A stretch of DNA of 47,288 nucleotides, taken from assembly GCA_028709785.1 (NCBI GenBank), contig JAQUTK010000030.1:1-47288 (forward strand), read 5' to 3'. The translations under genes and the position numbers were made by a program. This DNA is from Bacteroidales bacterium (GTDB lineage Bacteria > Bacteroidota > Bacteroidia > Bacteroidales > JAQUTK01). Positions 8,225 to 17,314 of the stretch are shown one piece after another; the first letter of the stretch is position 1; each line of letters opens with the position of its first letter. A model generated the notes under the pieces. It was not told the DNA's origin. It did no database searches and worked only from the letters and a program-made list of their open reading frames with translations.

Positions 8225-8236
8225 TTCTTCTACCTG

Positions 8237-11200
8237 TTATGGTTCAATTAATATTTTACGGGTAACTATCTTTGTTCCGTCTGTTCCACGCAGGAGATAT
8301 ACACCTTCGGGCAGATTCAAAGGATAGCGAACCTCTTCTCCGGATACTTTTTCTTTTAGTACTGCAGTACCGGCAAGTGTTAGTATCTGAATCTGATAGC
8401 CGTCAAGACCTTTGACGGTCAACTCTTGATGAGTAATGTATGCATCCCATACGACAGCTTGGTTTGGATCAATTGTTGTCAGCGGATCTATGACTGTTAT
8501 TTCGCACGAGTCCGCAAAACTTCCATCATTGCTGACGGCTTTAATCCATGCGCTTCCCGGACTCTTTGCCTGTCCGAATCCACGATTATTGACTGTTACG
8601 ACAGACGGATCGGAAGATATCCAGACAATCGTTTTGTCTGACGCGTTCGAAGGATTGATTGTAGCAGTAAGCACGTACGGCTCATTGATCTTGAGCTCCA
8701 GCGTATCTTTGTCGAGCGAGATTCCCGTAACATGTTGTATGATGCTTATCATACAAGAATCTATAGCACCTCCATCCTGAGCCATCGCTACAATATAGAC
8801 TTTACCCGGATTTACCGCTTTTACGAATCCACGACTGCTTACCGTTGCTAATGTATAGTCCGATGAACGCCAGAATACGCGGCTGTTTGTTGTCTTTATC
8901 GGTAGTACTGAGGCATTCAATTGAAGCGTATCGTTCACCAATACGGATATCTCTGTTACATTCAATGCGATTGATTCAGACTTTTGATTACTGATGGTTA
9001 TCCAGCAGGTATCCGTCGCACTTGTATTGTCAGTGGAAGTAGCAACAAATCCACATCTTCCGGACTTCAGCGCGACAATTTTTCCATCTTCGTCAATGCT
9101 TCCCAAAGTCTTATCGAGTGAGAGCCAGGTTACGTCGTCAATCGCGCTTTCCGGGAAGGTGGTTGCTGTCACGGTGAGTTCATCACCCACAATCAAACGG
9201 GTTGTTTCATTCTGGATTGTGACACTGCTCACGGCATCTATTACCTGTACCACGCACGAATCTTTAAATCCACCGTCAGTGGTGCTGACACGTACAACAG
9301 TGTTTCCTGTAGTAATGCCTTTGACATACCCTGAAGTACTGATTGTTGCAAGATCTGTGTTGTCACTACTGTAGCTTACTGTTGTAACGGTTGCATTCGA
9401 AGGAATAATGTTTTTTCCTAAGAACACCGATTTGCCGACTTTGACACGTAAGGTATCCGACACGAAGGCAACTCCTGTAACAGGGATGTCAGCAACAGTC
9501 ACATGACAACTTGCCACAAAGGAACCGTCTTCTGTCGTGGCTGTGATAGTTGCTGTTCCATAAGCAACGCCTTTTACTGTTCCACTTGTTGAAACTGTTG
9601 CTACACTTGCATTTGAAGTACTCCAGAAAACTTTTTTATTACTTGCTTCCGCCGGAGTCAGAGTCGCGCTTAAGTAAATACTCTTTGATTTGCTGACTAT
9701 CGTATCGGTTGCATTCAGAGTTACTCCTGTTGCAGAAATAAAAGAAGCAGTCACCACACACGAGTCCATCAGGTTTGGATCGTTCTTGTCAACCGCATAG
9801 ATTGTAGTCACTCCTTCTTTCAGAGCTTTGACAGATCCGCCGGTGGAAACGGAGGCTATTGTTGCATCCCGGGAACTCCAGGTCACACTTGAATTGCTTA
9901 CATTTGCCGGCGAATAGGTAAAGGTTAGCGTTTTTGAAGCAGGCGCGGTTAATGCCAGCTCATGCTCACTGAGAGTCATCTTTTCAGCATGAATAAATGA
10001 AATTACAACGACACACGTATCGACAAAGCCGCCTTCATTAGCAGTGACAAACAGACGCGTCGTTCCTTCTACTTTTCCTGTAATTGTCTTGTTGTAGGTG
10101 GCTGTAGTAAGTAAACTACTGTTCTCAGCGGTAATAGACTTAATTGTTTTTACACTGGCATCAGCCGGGAAGAAATCAATATTGAGTGTGTCTTTTTCTC
10201 CAACATTCATGAATATAGTATCATTTAGCAGCTGAATGCCTGTCAAAGGTTCTTTGTGTACAGTTATCTCACAGGTATCCTTGTATGTGCCGTTTGCTGA
10301 TGTCACATATATATATCCGATTCCTTCATTTTTTGCTGTAACAACACCATTACTTACGGTAGCCACACTATAGTTGGAATAACTCCAGGTTACATCCTGA
10401 TAGGTTGTATTTGCCGGGGTATAGATTACGTGCAGCGTATCTGTTGCACCCCCTTTCATTGCCAATGACTGTTTTGAAAGAGAGATTCCTTCCAAATCCC
10501 TGTTCACGGTGACCATTACTTCTTTGTCAGTGATCCGTCCATTCGAAATCAGACGCAGTTTAAAAGAGGCGTTTCCACTTTGATCCGTTTTCGGTTTGAT
10601 CTCCAGTTTGTTGTCTGTTAGCGTTACAGAAAGTAGATTTTCATCACTGATTGAAATAACAGAAGCATAGATATTGCAATTCAGGTTATCCTTATCTGTT
10701 ATTTTCCCGCTGAGATCGATCGTTTGAGCGGCGTCATTTACATTGAAAGTATATGAACTCTCCAATCCGGAGACTACCGCAGGAGATGCATCCGGAATAA
10801 CCGGCATAGCAGGAAACCAATAATGATCTTCTGGAGTAATGGTGCGAACAAGATCGCCTGTTGTCTTATCGACAAAATGCATGTAGTTTTTCAGAGAAGA
10901 GCTTCCCCATCCATCGTCAATGGAAGTGAGCACCAATTGTCCGCTTCGTGAATCCAGGCGAACTCCGGCTCCGTAAAACTTCTGAATCTTCTCTTCTTTA
11001 TCCCCCGGCAAGGTGAAAAACGGATATTCCAAAGAAAACTTATTTCCAATTTCATATCGGTAAAGCGTATTGGAAGCTGCCCAGTCACTTTTTGCGGCAG
11101 CCACCCAATAGAGTACATTCTCTTTTGGATCTGCAATAAATGATCCCGCGTTCCAGGCACCCCAACTGCTACCAATTTTTGCATAAGTAGGAATCTGAAT

Positions 11201-12565
11201 TAACTCTGTGGAAAGAGTCGTCGGATCAATCTTTATTAACTGCGTTCCGGCTGCACCCCATATGCTTCCATCGGCACTCTGAGCTATGCTGCTCACTTCT
11301 CCATTGATAGTCTTGATCAGCTTATCTGTTTCCACATCAATCACATAAATACCATCAGCCTGTGAAACGGCAAACACATATTTTCCACTTTGGAGCATCA
11401 ATCCGATCTGCCCGCTATACAGGGATCCTCCTCCGGTACCTTCAATCAGTTCGCCTATTTTCATATTCTTAATGTCGAAGGTGTAGATTCCGTTTGAAGC
11501 ACCAATATATCCTTTTTCAGGAGTCACACCGACAAACGACCGCCCGTCTCCACCGCCGATTTCATTAAAGGATGCAATGGCTTTGAAAGTCTTCGCATTC
11601 GCGATAATCAATCTTCCACCGGCTTTCACATCACCGATGGCAGGTTGTTTGGATAGAATATAGATGTTGTCGCCAAACGGAGTTGCATACTGTGAGGTTG
11701 TTCCAAGCTCAGCATCTTCATTCTCAGCCTGAAATACGCGGTAATTCCATTCGCCCTTTTTTGTCAGAAAGTTTATTGTGCTGTTGTTATGCCCAAACCA
11801 GTCTTCGTTCAGAAAAAGTGTCCCTGTCGTGTAGTTTGTTCCGGCTGAAGGAGCGGCGGCGAATGATTTCCAATCACTCTGTACAAAATTGTCCATATAG
11901 TTCCATCCGTCCCAGCTTCCATCTTTTAGTACACGGCCACTGGCACCTACACCGCTGTATGACCACTCTCCATCACCTTCTTTTAGCCAGTAAGACCAAT
12001 ATCCTTCATACCATCCGGATTGCCAGAAGTCTTCCGTGTCGCCTGATTTCCATCCGTCATATCCATAACCTGATACGGCGCACAGTCCATTTTCTCCGAC
12101 CGGATGACTTTTCCCATTGGGATCAATCAGTGTGATAGTTCCACTCTCGTCTGTGTCGTAACCCATCCCGGCCACTGTGGAACCATAGGCTGTACCTGAT
12201 TCGGACAAGCAAAAGAAACGGGGATCACTTGCCGCGATAGCAGCAATCATATCTATTCCGGTTGCAACACCATCCCACCTATATCCCCATACCATCGTAT
12301 GAGTCTCACGGGAGTCATTCCACTGGACTACAAAAGCAGCGCGGTTGCTACCCTCGCCAACCCAATATTCAATATCATCCATGGTGAAACCTTCACCAAC
12401 GGAGATTGATCTAGCTACGGCACTTCGCGTTGTTTGCGTCAGCTGTGGCATCTTACTAAAATCGTACGGTCGTCCCTGTACTGTTGTAGGCTGCTCATTG
12501 TAAATCTGAGCGAAACCTGCAAGAGTAATCAGAAACAAAAGTACCAAGGAACAGATTTTCTTCAT
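8237..12565 (-). CDS. Giant T9SS-secreted surface protein with beta-propeller and eight Big_2 repeats, cobalamin-operon member
   Basis: 1442 aa. Signal peptide at 1-19 (MKKICSLVLLFLITLAGFAQ). Residues about 45-230 form a Trp/Gly-rich domain (MDDIEYWVGEGSNRAA, WGYRWDGVATGIDM) of unknown function. About 245-590 is a YncE/DUF5074-like propeller (TGTLFLNEDWFGHNN, VAGLIV-type strands). About 595-690 is a cadherin-like beta domain. About 690-1365 holds eight bacterial Ig-like (Big_2) repeats of about 84 residues, each ending in a motif like DGSFxDSC. The last 70 residues form a T9SS type-A sorting domain (LEPGVYLLR-like, ending KILIEP). It is the last gene of the riboswitch-controlled btuB operon, 30 bp after its neighbour. 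A cobalamin-binding or scaffold role on the cell surface is inferred, not shown. Confidence 0.85.
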   Translation of the reverse strand: MKKICSLVLLFLITLAGFAQIYNEQPTTVQGRPYDFSKMPQLTQTTRSAVARSISVGEGFTMDDIEYWVGEGSNRAAFVVQWNDSRETHTMVWGYRWDGVATGIDMIAAIAASDPRFFCLSESGTAYGSTVAGMGYDTDESGTITLIDPNGKSHPVGENGLCAVSGYGYDGWKSGDTEDFWQSGWYEGYWSYWLKEGDGEWSYSGVGASGRVLKDGSWDGWNYMDNFVQSDWKSFAAAPSAGTNYTTGTLFLNEDWFGHNNSTINFLTKKGEWNYRVFQAENEDAELGTTSQYATPFGDNIYILSKQPAIGDVKAGGRLIIANAKTFKAIASFNEIGGGDGRSFVGVTPEKGYIGASNGIYTFDIKNMKIGELIEGTGGGSLYSGQIGLMLQSGKYVFAVSQADGIYVIDVETDKLIKTINGEVSSIAQSADGSIWGAAGTQLIKIDPTTLSTELIQIPTYAKIGSSWGAWNAGSFIADPKENVLYWVAAAKSDWAASNTLYRYEIGNKFSLEYPFFTLPGDKEEKIQKFYGAGVRLDSRSGQLVLTSIDDGWGSSSLKNYMHFVDKTTGDLVRTITPEDHYWFPAMPVIPDASPAVVSGLESSYTFNVNDAAQTIDLSGKITDKDNLNCNIYASVISISDENLLSVTLTDNKLEIKPKTDQSGNASFKLRLISNGRITDKEVMVTVNRDLEGISLSKQSLAMKGGATDTLHVIYTPANTTYQDVTWSYSNYSVATVSNGVVTAKNEGIGYIYVTSANGTYKDTCEITVHKEPLTGIQLLNDTIFMNVGEKDTLNIDFFPADASVKTIKSITAENSSLLTTATYNKTITGKVEGTTRLFVTANEGGFVDTCVVVISFIHAEKMTLSEHELALTAPASKTLTFTYSPANVSNSSVTWSSRDATIASVSTGGSVKALKEGVTTIYAVDKNDPNLMDSCVVTASFISATGVTLNATDTIVSKSKSIYLSATLTPAEASNKKVFWSTSNASVATVSTSGTVKGVAYGTATITATTEDGSFVASCHVTVADIPVTGVAFVSDTLRVKVGKSVFLGKNIIPSNATVTTVSYSSDNTDLATISTSGYVKGITTGNTVVRVSTTDGGFKDSCVVQVIDAVSSVTIQNETTRLIVGDELTVTATTFPESAIDDVTWLSLDKTLGSIDEDGKIVALKSGRCGFVATSTDNTSATDTCWITISNQKSESIALNVTEISVLVNDTLQLNASVLPIKTTNSRVFWRSSDYTLATVSSRGFVKAVNPGKVYIVAMAQDGGAIDSCMISIIQHVTGISLDKDTLELKINEPYVLTATINPSNASDKTIVWISSDPSVVTVNNRGFGQAKSPGSAWIKAVSNDGSFADSCEITVIDPLTTIDPNQAVVWDAYITHQELTVKGLDGYQIQILTLAGTAVLKEKVSGEEVRYPLNLPEGVYLLRGTDGTKIVTRKILIEP

Positions 12566-12595
12566 CTTCTTGTTTTTTTGATTAATAACTGATTT

Positions 12596-13753
12596 TTATT
12601 TGATTAACTTCATTGTCTTTATTGATTGTCCGTCTTTAATTACCTGAAGTGTATATACCCCTTTTGTCAGTGACATGGTTGGAAGTGAGTGCGAACCGGA
12701 AGAGATCCTTTCGCGTAATACAACTGTTCCCAATGAATTGTAAAGAATTATCTCACATGATTCATCGGTAGTCAGTTGCAGAAATTCACCGATAGGATTT
12801 ACTGCGTAGATGTTTGTGCTTTCTTCTGTCAGAGAAAGAACGACATCAGGATGCAGATCTTCCACATCGCAGATTTCAGTGGATGTTTCTCCCAACCACC
12901 CGGACTCCTGTAATTGTCCGGTATAGATCTTGATAAAATCGATTCCCGGAAGATCTACCGGATTACCTTGCTGATCAACTGCCCATTCAATCTTGAAATT
13001 ACTTTTCTCATCAGCGTTGGGATGATTGTCGGCATACCCCCAGGGATAGGAATAGAGTACCCAGTATGGAACTTCCTCTGTTCCCTCGTTGACAGAAGAA
13101 GAAGCCAGTCGGGTACCGGAGAATGTAAGAATATCTCCTGCTGTCCAGAGTGGATAATAGGATGTTTGCTGATGGTAGATATTGCGGTGAACAAATCCTT
13201 TTGCACCTTGATTATCACTCCATGGGATATCTGCACCGGCAATATCCGGACGGTGATAAGTGATTGTATAGTTGTGAATTGTATTTACGTCTGCATACTC
13301 ACTACCGGCAAGTTCATACCATTCATCATCTGCTATCCCATTATTATTCAGATCGCGTGATACCATGACGATACCGGGTTCGCAACTGCCGCCGGGTCTG
13401 TTCTTCTGTTTGACTTGTTGTGCACTATAGAAGGCATTGCCATATACCTTAAAGTCGTATTCTCCTTGTACATTTGCTATTGTATGATCAAATCCAACAA
13501 CAATGTAGCCACCAAAACTTCCCAGAGAAAGCAAGCCGCTTTTGGGTCGCTGGGTGAGGAGTGTTTCCGCATATGCCCGGACTTGTTCGGCGCTATACCC
13601 TGTTTTGTAAGCAGTAGTTGTTGTATTTACAAACTGACCGGGTGCCGGCTTATACTCCAGTACACGCGTGATATAGGGTGATACTTCACTTCGTGTTGTC
13701 AGGATGACTGTGCAAATAAATGCTGCTGTGAGAATTTTCTTTTTCATGTTCAT
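12596..13753 (-). CDS. Secreted T9SS-CTD surface protein of the cobalamin operon
   Basis: 385 aa with a Sec signal peptide (MKKKILTAAFICTVILTT). The body, about residues 25-310, resembles cell-surface proteins found beside btuB/btuG in Bacteroidetes (GSFGGYIVVGFDHTI, DFKVYGNAFYS, DLNNNGIADDEWYELAGSEY). The DLNNNGIADDEWYE stretch is acidic and could bind calcium. The last 75 residues form a T9SS C-terminal sorting domain (EIILYNSLGTVVLRE, LTKGVYTLQV, KTMKLIK). It lies 9 bp after the BtuG-like gene. The exact function is unknown. Extracellular attachment by PorU/PorV and a part in corrinoid capture follow from the tail and the operon. Confidence 0.8.
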   Translation of the reverse strand: MNMKKKILTAAFICTVILTTRSEVSPYITRVLEYKPAPGQFVNTTTTAYKTGYSAEQVRAYAETLLTQRPKSGLLSLGSFGGYIVVGFDHTIANVQGEYDFKVYGNAFYSAQQVKQKNRPGGSCEPGIVMVSRDLNNNGIADDEWYELAGSEYADVNTIHNYTITYHRPDIAGADIPWSDNQGAKGFVHRNIYHQQTSYYPLWTAGDILTFSGTRLASSSVNEGTEEVPYWVLYSYPWGYADNHPNADEKSNFKIEWAVDQQGNPVDLPGIDFIKIYTGQLQESGWLGETSTEICDVEDLHPDVVLSLTEESTNIYAVNPIGEFLQLTTDESCEIILYNSLGTVVLRERISSGSHSLPTMSLTKGVYTLQVIKDGQSIKTMKLIK

Positions 13754-13762
13754 ATTCTTTGA

Positions 13763-14869
13763 TTATTCTTCTGTTGAATTTTTTTTCTGAATAAATACGG
13801 TTCCATTCGGATTGAGTCCGATATTGCTCAGTGTGAATTTTAGTTTTCCTTCTTTTGTAAAGCAAAGCAGGTCGCCCCAGACGGTAAAGCTGTATGCGTT
13901 GGTGATATAGACATCTCCATTGACCGGATTGACATCAATGCCATAGGGTGTATCAATTTTCGTACTGTCCGTTATGAAGTTTTCACGTTCCACATGTTCG
14001 GTACGAACATTAAATACTTTGATCCAGGCTGTTGCCTTGTAAAAATCATAACTGTAGAGATAGGCATTGTCCCCTTCGATGGTAAAATTGAGTACTTCCA
14101 GATCGTCAAAAGTTTGCACCAGTTCGTCCGTACGACTGTCAATCCGTTGCAGACAATATTTGATCGTTCCATAGTTGCCACGCGACACGACATATACATC
14201 ACCATAGGCGTCTGCATGGATTTTGTAGGGATTAATTCGTACAGTGATCTTTTTGATCTCTTTAAAAGTGGCAAGATCAACGACAGATACCGTGTTATCA
14301 TAGTTTGGATAATCCAGTCCACCGGAATTGGATACGTAGAGTTTACCGTTTTGAACACACAGGCCATCGGGATGGCGTCCCACTTTGGCAAAACCTTCGA
14401 GTTTCAGTGATGCGGTATCTATTTTCGCGACTGTTCCGTCAAAGGAGCAAACATACGCCTTGTCTTTATGAAAAGCAATATAGCGGGGTTGCCGTGCTAT
14501 GTTATTTTCTGAAAACAGAGGAATGCGTTTGATGCATATTCCGGTATGGATATCCAACACCTCTATCTGACTCGATACATTGACCACGATATACAGTTTG
14601 GAACCATAGAGTTTGATATCATTCGCCGTGTCACCAAGTCCCCTCTGATTCATTAACAGAAAATAATCTGTTTCCATCTTTTGGGTTTTAAAATCATAAT
14701 AGGCAAGTGTACTGTTGTTCATATTGAACAATCCCTCACTCAAAACATATAATCCGGCGGTCTCCTGTGTCGCAGTTACTTTGTTGAAGATCTCTTTATC
14801 ATGCAGATCATCACATCCCGTACTGATTATCAGGATTAAAATGAGTATTATTCCGGCTTTCTTTTTCAT
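13763..14869 (-). CDS. btuG: BtuG-like surface lipoprotein, beta-propeller cobalamin-binding protein
   Basis: 368-aa lipoprotein with lipobox Cys19 (ISTGC). The residues after the Cys are acidic (DDLHDKE), as in Bacteroidetes lipoprotein surface-export signals. The rest is a YncE-like seven-bladed beta-propeller, with strands such as LYVLSEGLF, KLYIVVNVSSQIEVLD, KAYVCSFDGTVAKID, and the repeated pattern KLYVSNSGG. In Bacteroides thetaiotaomicron BtuG is a propeller lipoprotein that binds B12 very tightly and sits on BtuB. The gene's place here matches: its ATG overlaps the btuB stop by 4 bp (ATGA), which suggests translational coupling. The symbol is assigned by fold and position, since ligand residues cannot be checked by eye. 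Confidence 0.8.
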   Translation of the reverse strand: MKKKAGIILILILIISTGCDDLHDKEIFNKVTATQETAGLYVLSEGLFNMNNSTLAYYDFKTQKMETDYFLLMNQRGLGDTANDIKLYGSKLYIVVNVSSQIEVLDIHTGICIKRIPLFSENNIARQPRYIAFHKDKAYVCSFDGTVAKIDTASLKLEGFAKVGRHPDGLCVQNGKLYVSNSGGLDYPNYDNTVSVVDLATFKEIKKITVRINPYKIHADAYGDVYVVSRGNYGTIKYCLQRIDSRTDELVQTFDDLEVLNFTIEGDNAYLYSYDFYKATAWIKVFNVRTEHVERENFITDSTKIDTPYGIDVNPVNGDVYITNAYSFTVWGDLLCFTKEGKLKFTLSNIGLNPNGTVFIQKKNSTEE

Positions 14870-16923
14870 AGTTCAAATTTGATTGTGCCTCGAAAAGACC
14901 TTCCCGGCATGGGAAAGTACTTTACTATCGCATAGTTCTTATCAAGCATATTGAGCATCTCTATAAGAAAAGTCACTCGCTTCTTGTCAAACACCCATGT
15001 ACGATTGGCTGAAATGCTATGATCCGCATACCCCGGCAATCTGTTCTCACCAATATTCTGTCCCAATACATAGCGTGCTCCTGAATAGACAACAGCATAT
15101 GATAGATTGACCCATGGAGTCTCTAAAAGTGCCTGTCCGGAAGCTGCCACACGCGGTGTATAGGCAATCTGATGTTTGTAAATCTTTGCGGATTCACCCT
15201 CGTTGCCGGTTATATCCAATGCCCGTTGATAGGTGTAGTTTCCTGAGAGTGTAAGCCCGCTCTTCTTGGTGATATTAAGCTCTGTTGTAAGGGTGAAATC
15301 GGCTCCTTTTGTATCTACTCTTCCCAGATTCATCATTGTCCAGATGAAAATATTCTTTGTCGGAATAGCCACGATTTTATCAGACACCCGGTTGTGATAG
15401 CCATCCACAGTGAGACTAACCAAAGAAAGGGTAGGACCAAAGACATGCGACCAGGTAATACCCAGATTCAGTTGAGAAGCATTTTCAGGTTTCAGATCCG
15501 GATTGCCCACACGGCTGTAATACAAATCATTGAAGCTTGGTAACCGGAATATATCTTTGTAGAATGCGCGGAGATAAAGTTCTTCGTTGAATGGTTTATA
15601 CGAAAGACTCACAAAAGGAGATAGTTTGTGGTGATTGCCCGCACATTCCCCAACCTTTGTATCCTCGTTGATAAGCGTTCCAAGCAATGAAGCACTTGCG
15701 GTCAGTCGGTTGCTTTCGTATTTAGAGGCAAATGCGGTCAACCATGAGTAGCGGGTTGGATAAGCGAATTGATACATTCCTGTTGCATCCAGCGTATTTA
15801 CCGCACCATCCGTGTTTAAAGAAAAAGAGAGGTGATCAAATGTGCGCCAAAGCAATGATCCTGTCAGGTAATACTCTTCTTGTGTATAAGAGTTTGTATT
15901 TACCCCTAATTCAGGAGTTGCCAGCGAAGCTTCATCGTGATAACGTTGATAACTCCGATTATATTTCACTGCGCTATGGATGACCCATTGTTCATTTAGT
16001 TCCTTTTTGTATTGACTTTGCACAAAAAGAACCCGGTCTTTCAGATTTGATTCGTATTTATCATTGTAAAAAGTGGTTGCATTAGGCAATTCCCGATAGG
16101 ATTGATAGAAATAGATCTTTGTGCGCCATTGCTCTGTCGCGGAGAAATTGCCAAATAGTTCTCCTTCGCCTCTCAAGCTCCATACATCCGAGTTCCTTCG
16201 CTTCTCACGCGAGATGCTATCCTTCCTACCTCCGTAATGCAGATCATACGGATACCTTCCGTTGGCAGACATCCATTCTCCATTTAGCGCAGCACACCAT
16301 TTAGTATTGATTTTTTGCTCAATACGGACGGAGGGGTTGCAGAGTCCGAACGATCCGCCTTTTAGAGAGATTATCCCTTTTAGACTCTTTTTCCCTTCAA
16401 AGTCTGGTGTCAATGTACGAATATCGAGTACACCTGCAGAAGCAAAAAAACGGGCGGGATGGAAGATATCATCGTTTTGTCCGATACTGAGAGAGAGACG
16501 GTCTACATTATCCAACGAAAAACGGCTGATATCTATCTGTCCGGTCTGGCAGTCACTGAGTGTTATCCCGTCATATCCGACAGCCGTGTGATTAGCACCT
16601 AAACTACGGATTGATACACTCTTCAACCCTCCGATGCCGCCGTAATCCTTGACTGTGATTCCGGCGAAATGTTTGACAGCATCCGACAGCTGAAGAGCAT
16701 TCAGGGATTGAATCTTTTTCAGCGTCATCTCTTGTAAAGGAATGGAAGCCGTGATCTCTCTGGTGGCATACGACTCGGTCACGGAGACGACAGGAATGTG
16801 ATAGATTCCGGTGCTGTCTTTCCAGAATTCAGATTCCTGTCCTGCACCACGCAAAGGAAAGATCAGGAAAAGAAGTATCAGCAAAGCAAGCGCTTTGCAT
16901 AACCTGGGTAAAAATAAAAGCAT
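14866..16923 (-). CDS. btuB: TonB-dependent outer membrane receptor for cobalamin, BtuB
   Basis: 685 aa from the ATG at 16923. The longer frame begins with GTG two codons earlier, which is less likely. Signal peptide MLLFLPRLCKALALLILLFL is followed by a TonB-box-like stretch (HIPVVSVTES). The plug domain covers about 40-180 (LSDAVKHFAGITVKDYGGIGGLKSVSIRSLG, typical plug residues), and a 22-strand barrel ends in GTIKFEL with a final hydrophobic residue. Specificity for corrinoids is inferred from the cobalamin riboswitch directly upstream and the BtuG-like gene directly downstream. It is first in a four-gene operon. ExbB, ExbD and TonB, which would power it, are encoded about 9 kb away in the same window. 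Confidence 0.9.
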   Translation of the reverse strand: MLLFLPRLCKALALLILLFLIFPLRGAGQESEFWKDSTGIYHIPVVSVTESYATREITASIPLQEMTLKKIQSLNALQLSDAVKHFAGITVKDYGGIGGLKSVSIRSLGANHTAVGYDGITLSDCQTGQIDISRFSLDNVDRLSLSIGQNDDIFHPARFFASAGVLDIRTLTPDFEGKKSLKGIISLKGGSFGLCNPSVRIEQKINTKWCAALNGEWMSANGRYPYDLHYGGRKDSISREKRRNSDVWSLRGEGELFGNFSATEQWRTKIYFYQSYRELPNATTFYNDKYESNLKDRVLFVQSQYKKELNEQWVIHSAVKYNRSYQRYHDEASLATPELGVNTNSYTQEEYYLTGSLLWRTFDHLSFSLNTDGAVNTLDATGMYQFAYPTRYSWLTAFASKYESNRLTASASLLGTLINEDTKVGECAGNHHKLSPFVSLSYKPFNEELYLRAFYKDIFRLPSFNDLYYSRVGNPDLKPENASQLNLGITWSHVFGPTLSLVSLTVDGYHNRVSDKIVAIPTKNIFIWTMMNLGRVDTKGADFTLTTELNITKKSGLTLSGNYTYQRALDITGNEGESAKIYKHQIAYTPRVAASGQALLETPWVNLSYAVVYSGARYVLGQNIGENRLPGYADHSISANRTWVFDKKRVTFLIEMLNMLDKNYAIVKYFPMPGRSFRGTIKFEL

Positions 16924-16928
16924 GACCA

Positions 16929-16958
16929 CTTTATTTGAAATTAAACATTCAAATAAAG
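16929..16958 (-). promoter_or_regulatory. Hairpin at the btuB translation start, likely riboswitch expression platform
   Basis: A perfect 11-bp inverted repeat, CTTTATTTGAA and TTCAAATAAAG with an 8-nt loop (16940-16947), ends 5 nt before the btuB ATG at 16923. It covers the region where a ribosome would bind. There is no T-tract, so control is more likely at translation than by termination. Confidence 0.55.
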
Positions 16959-17044
16959 CTTCTTTGGAATTGAAACGGAAGATTCACGCTGACACGCGCA
17001 TTGTCCAAGTCTCAAGCTCATTCCTCGAAAGCTTTAGATAATTA

Positions 17045-17226
17045 TGCACGGCAGGTCTTCTGACTTGCTTCTGTTCCGGACAGCCTTCCCGAGTTCTCTG
17101 AAAGAACCAGTGGCGAATGTTTTGCCGGAACATTGATATGAAGCTTACAGCAGCGGGACTGTTCAGGATTTTCACCTGATTCCCTTTTAATTCCTTCATC
17201 CGGACGAATGAAGGAAACCAATGCGG
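17045..17226 (-). ncRNA. Cobalamin (adenosylcobalamin-type) riboswitch
   Basis: On the minus strand the conserved core reads, in order: GGGAATCAGGTGAAAATCC, TCCCGCTGCTGTAA, GCCACTGG, GGGAAGGC, and the 3' B12 box AAGTCAGAAGACCTGCC at 17066-17050. A strong hairpin, CCTTCATTCGTCCGGATGAAGG, fills the 5' arm. It lies about 120 nt upstream of the btuB start and just after a predicted promoter. It should reduce btuB-operon expression when cobalamin is plentiful. Outer limits are approximate to within about 10 nt. Confidence 0.95.
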
Positions 17227-17229
17227 GGA

Positions 17230-17260
17230 CAAAGGTATGTATTCGGATAGTAAAATCCAA
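17230..17260 (-). promoter_or_regulatory. Predicted promoter of the btuB operon
   Basis: On the minus strand TTG (17260-17258), a 20-nt spacer and TACCTTTG (17237-17230) match the Bacteroidetes promoter pattern. The start would fall near 17223, at the 5' edge of the riboswitch. Confidence 0.6.
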
Positions 17261-17314
17261 GAAAAGGAGTCGATTTAGTTAAAATTGATGAGAATCGCTC
17301 TCTGCTTGATCTGT

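Larger units (their letters stand above)
7651..8236. other. 586-bp region without a convincing gene; repeats and hairpins
   Basis: Contents in order are as follows. A possible 41-codon ORF (7706-7831, +) starts with ATG but has no clear ribosome site. An open frame of about 70 codons without an ATG (7797-8011, +) has protein-like composition. Three 22-bp tandem repeats lie at 7951-8016. An inverted repeat TTCCGTT/AACGGAA lies at 8072-8097. A two-step hairpin at 8162-8191 has an AGGCCG/CGGCCT outer stem and a CTGC/GCAG inner stem. An AT-rich palindrome at 8206-8224 is next to the end of the downstream minus-strand gene. A decayed gene, a structured RNA or an element boundary are all possible. 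Confidence 0.5.

Noticed and set aside
12955..13242. Out-of-frame ORFs inside the secreted T9SS-CTD gene
   Set aside because: The main frame has a signal peptide and sorting domain; the others are shadows.
16923..16929. GTG start two codons before the btuB ATG
   Set aside because: It lies inside the perfect hairpin, and the ATG at 16923 gives a standard signal peptide directly.
17042..17260. Two minus-strand ORFs over the riboswitch
   Set aside because: Their sequence is the conserved cobalamin aptamer, so coding is unlikely.
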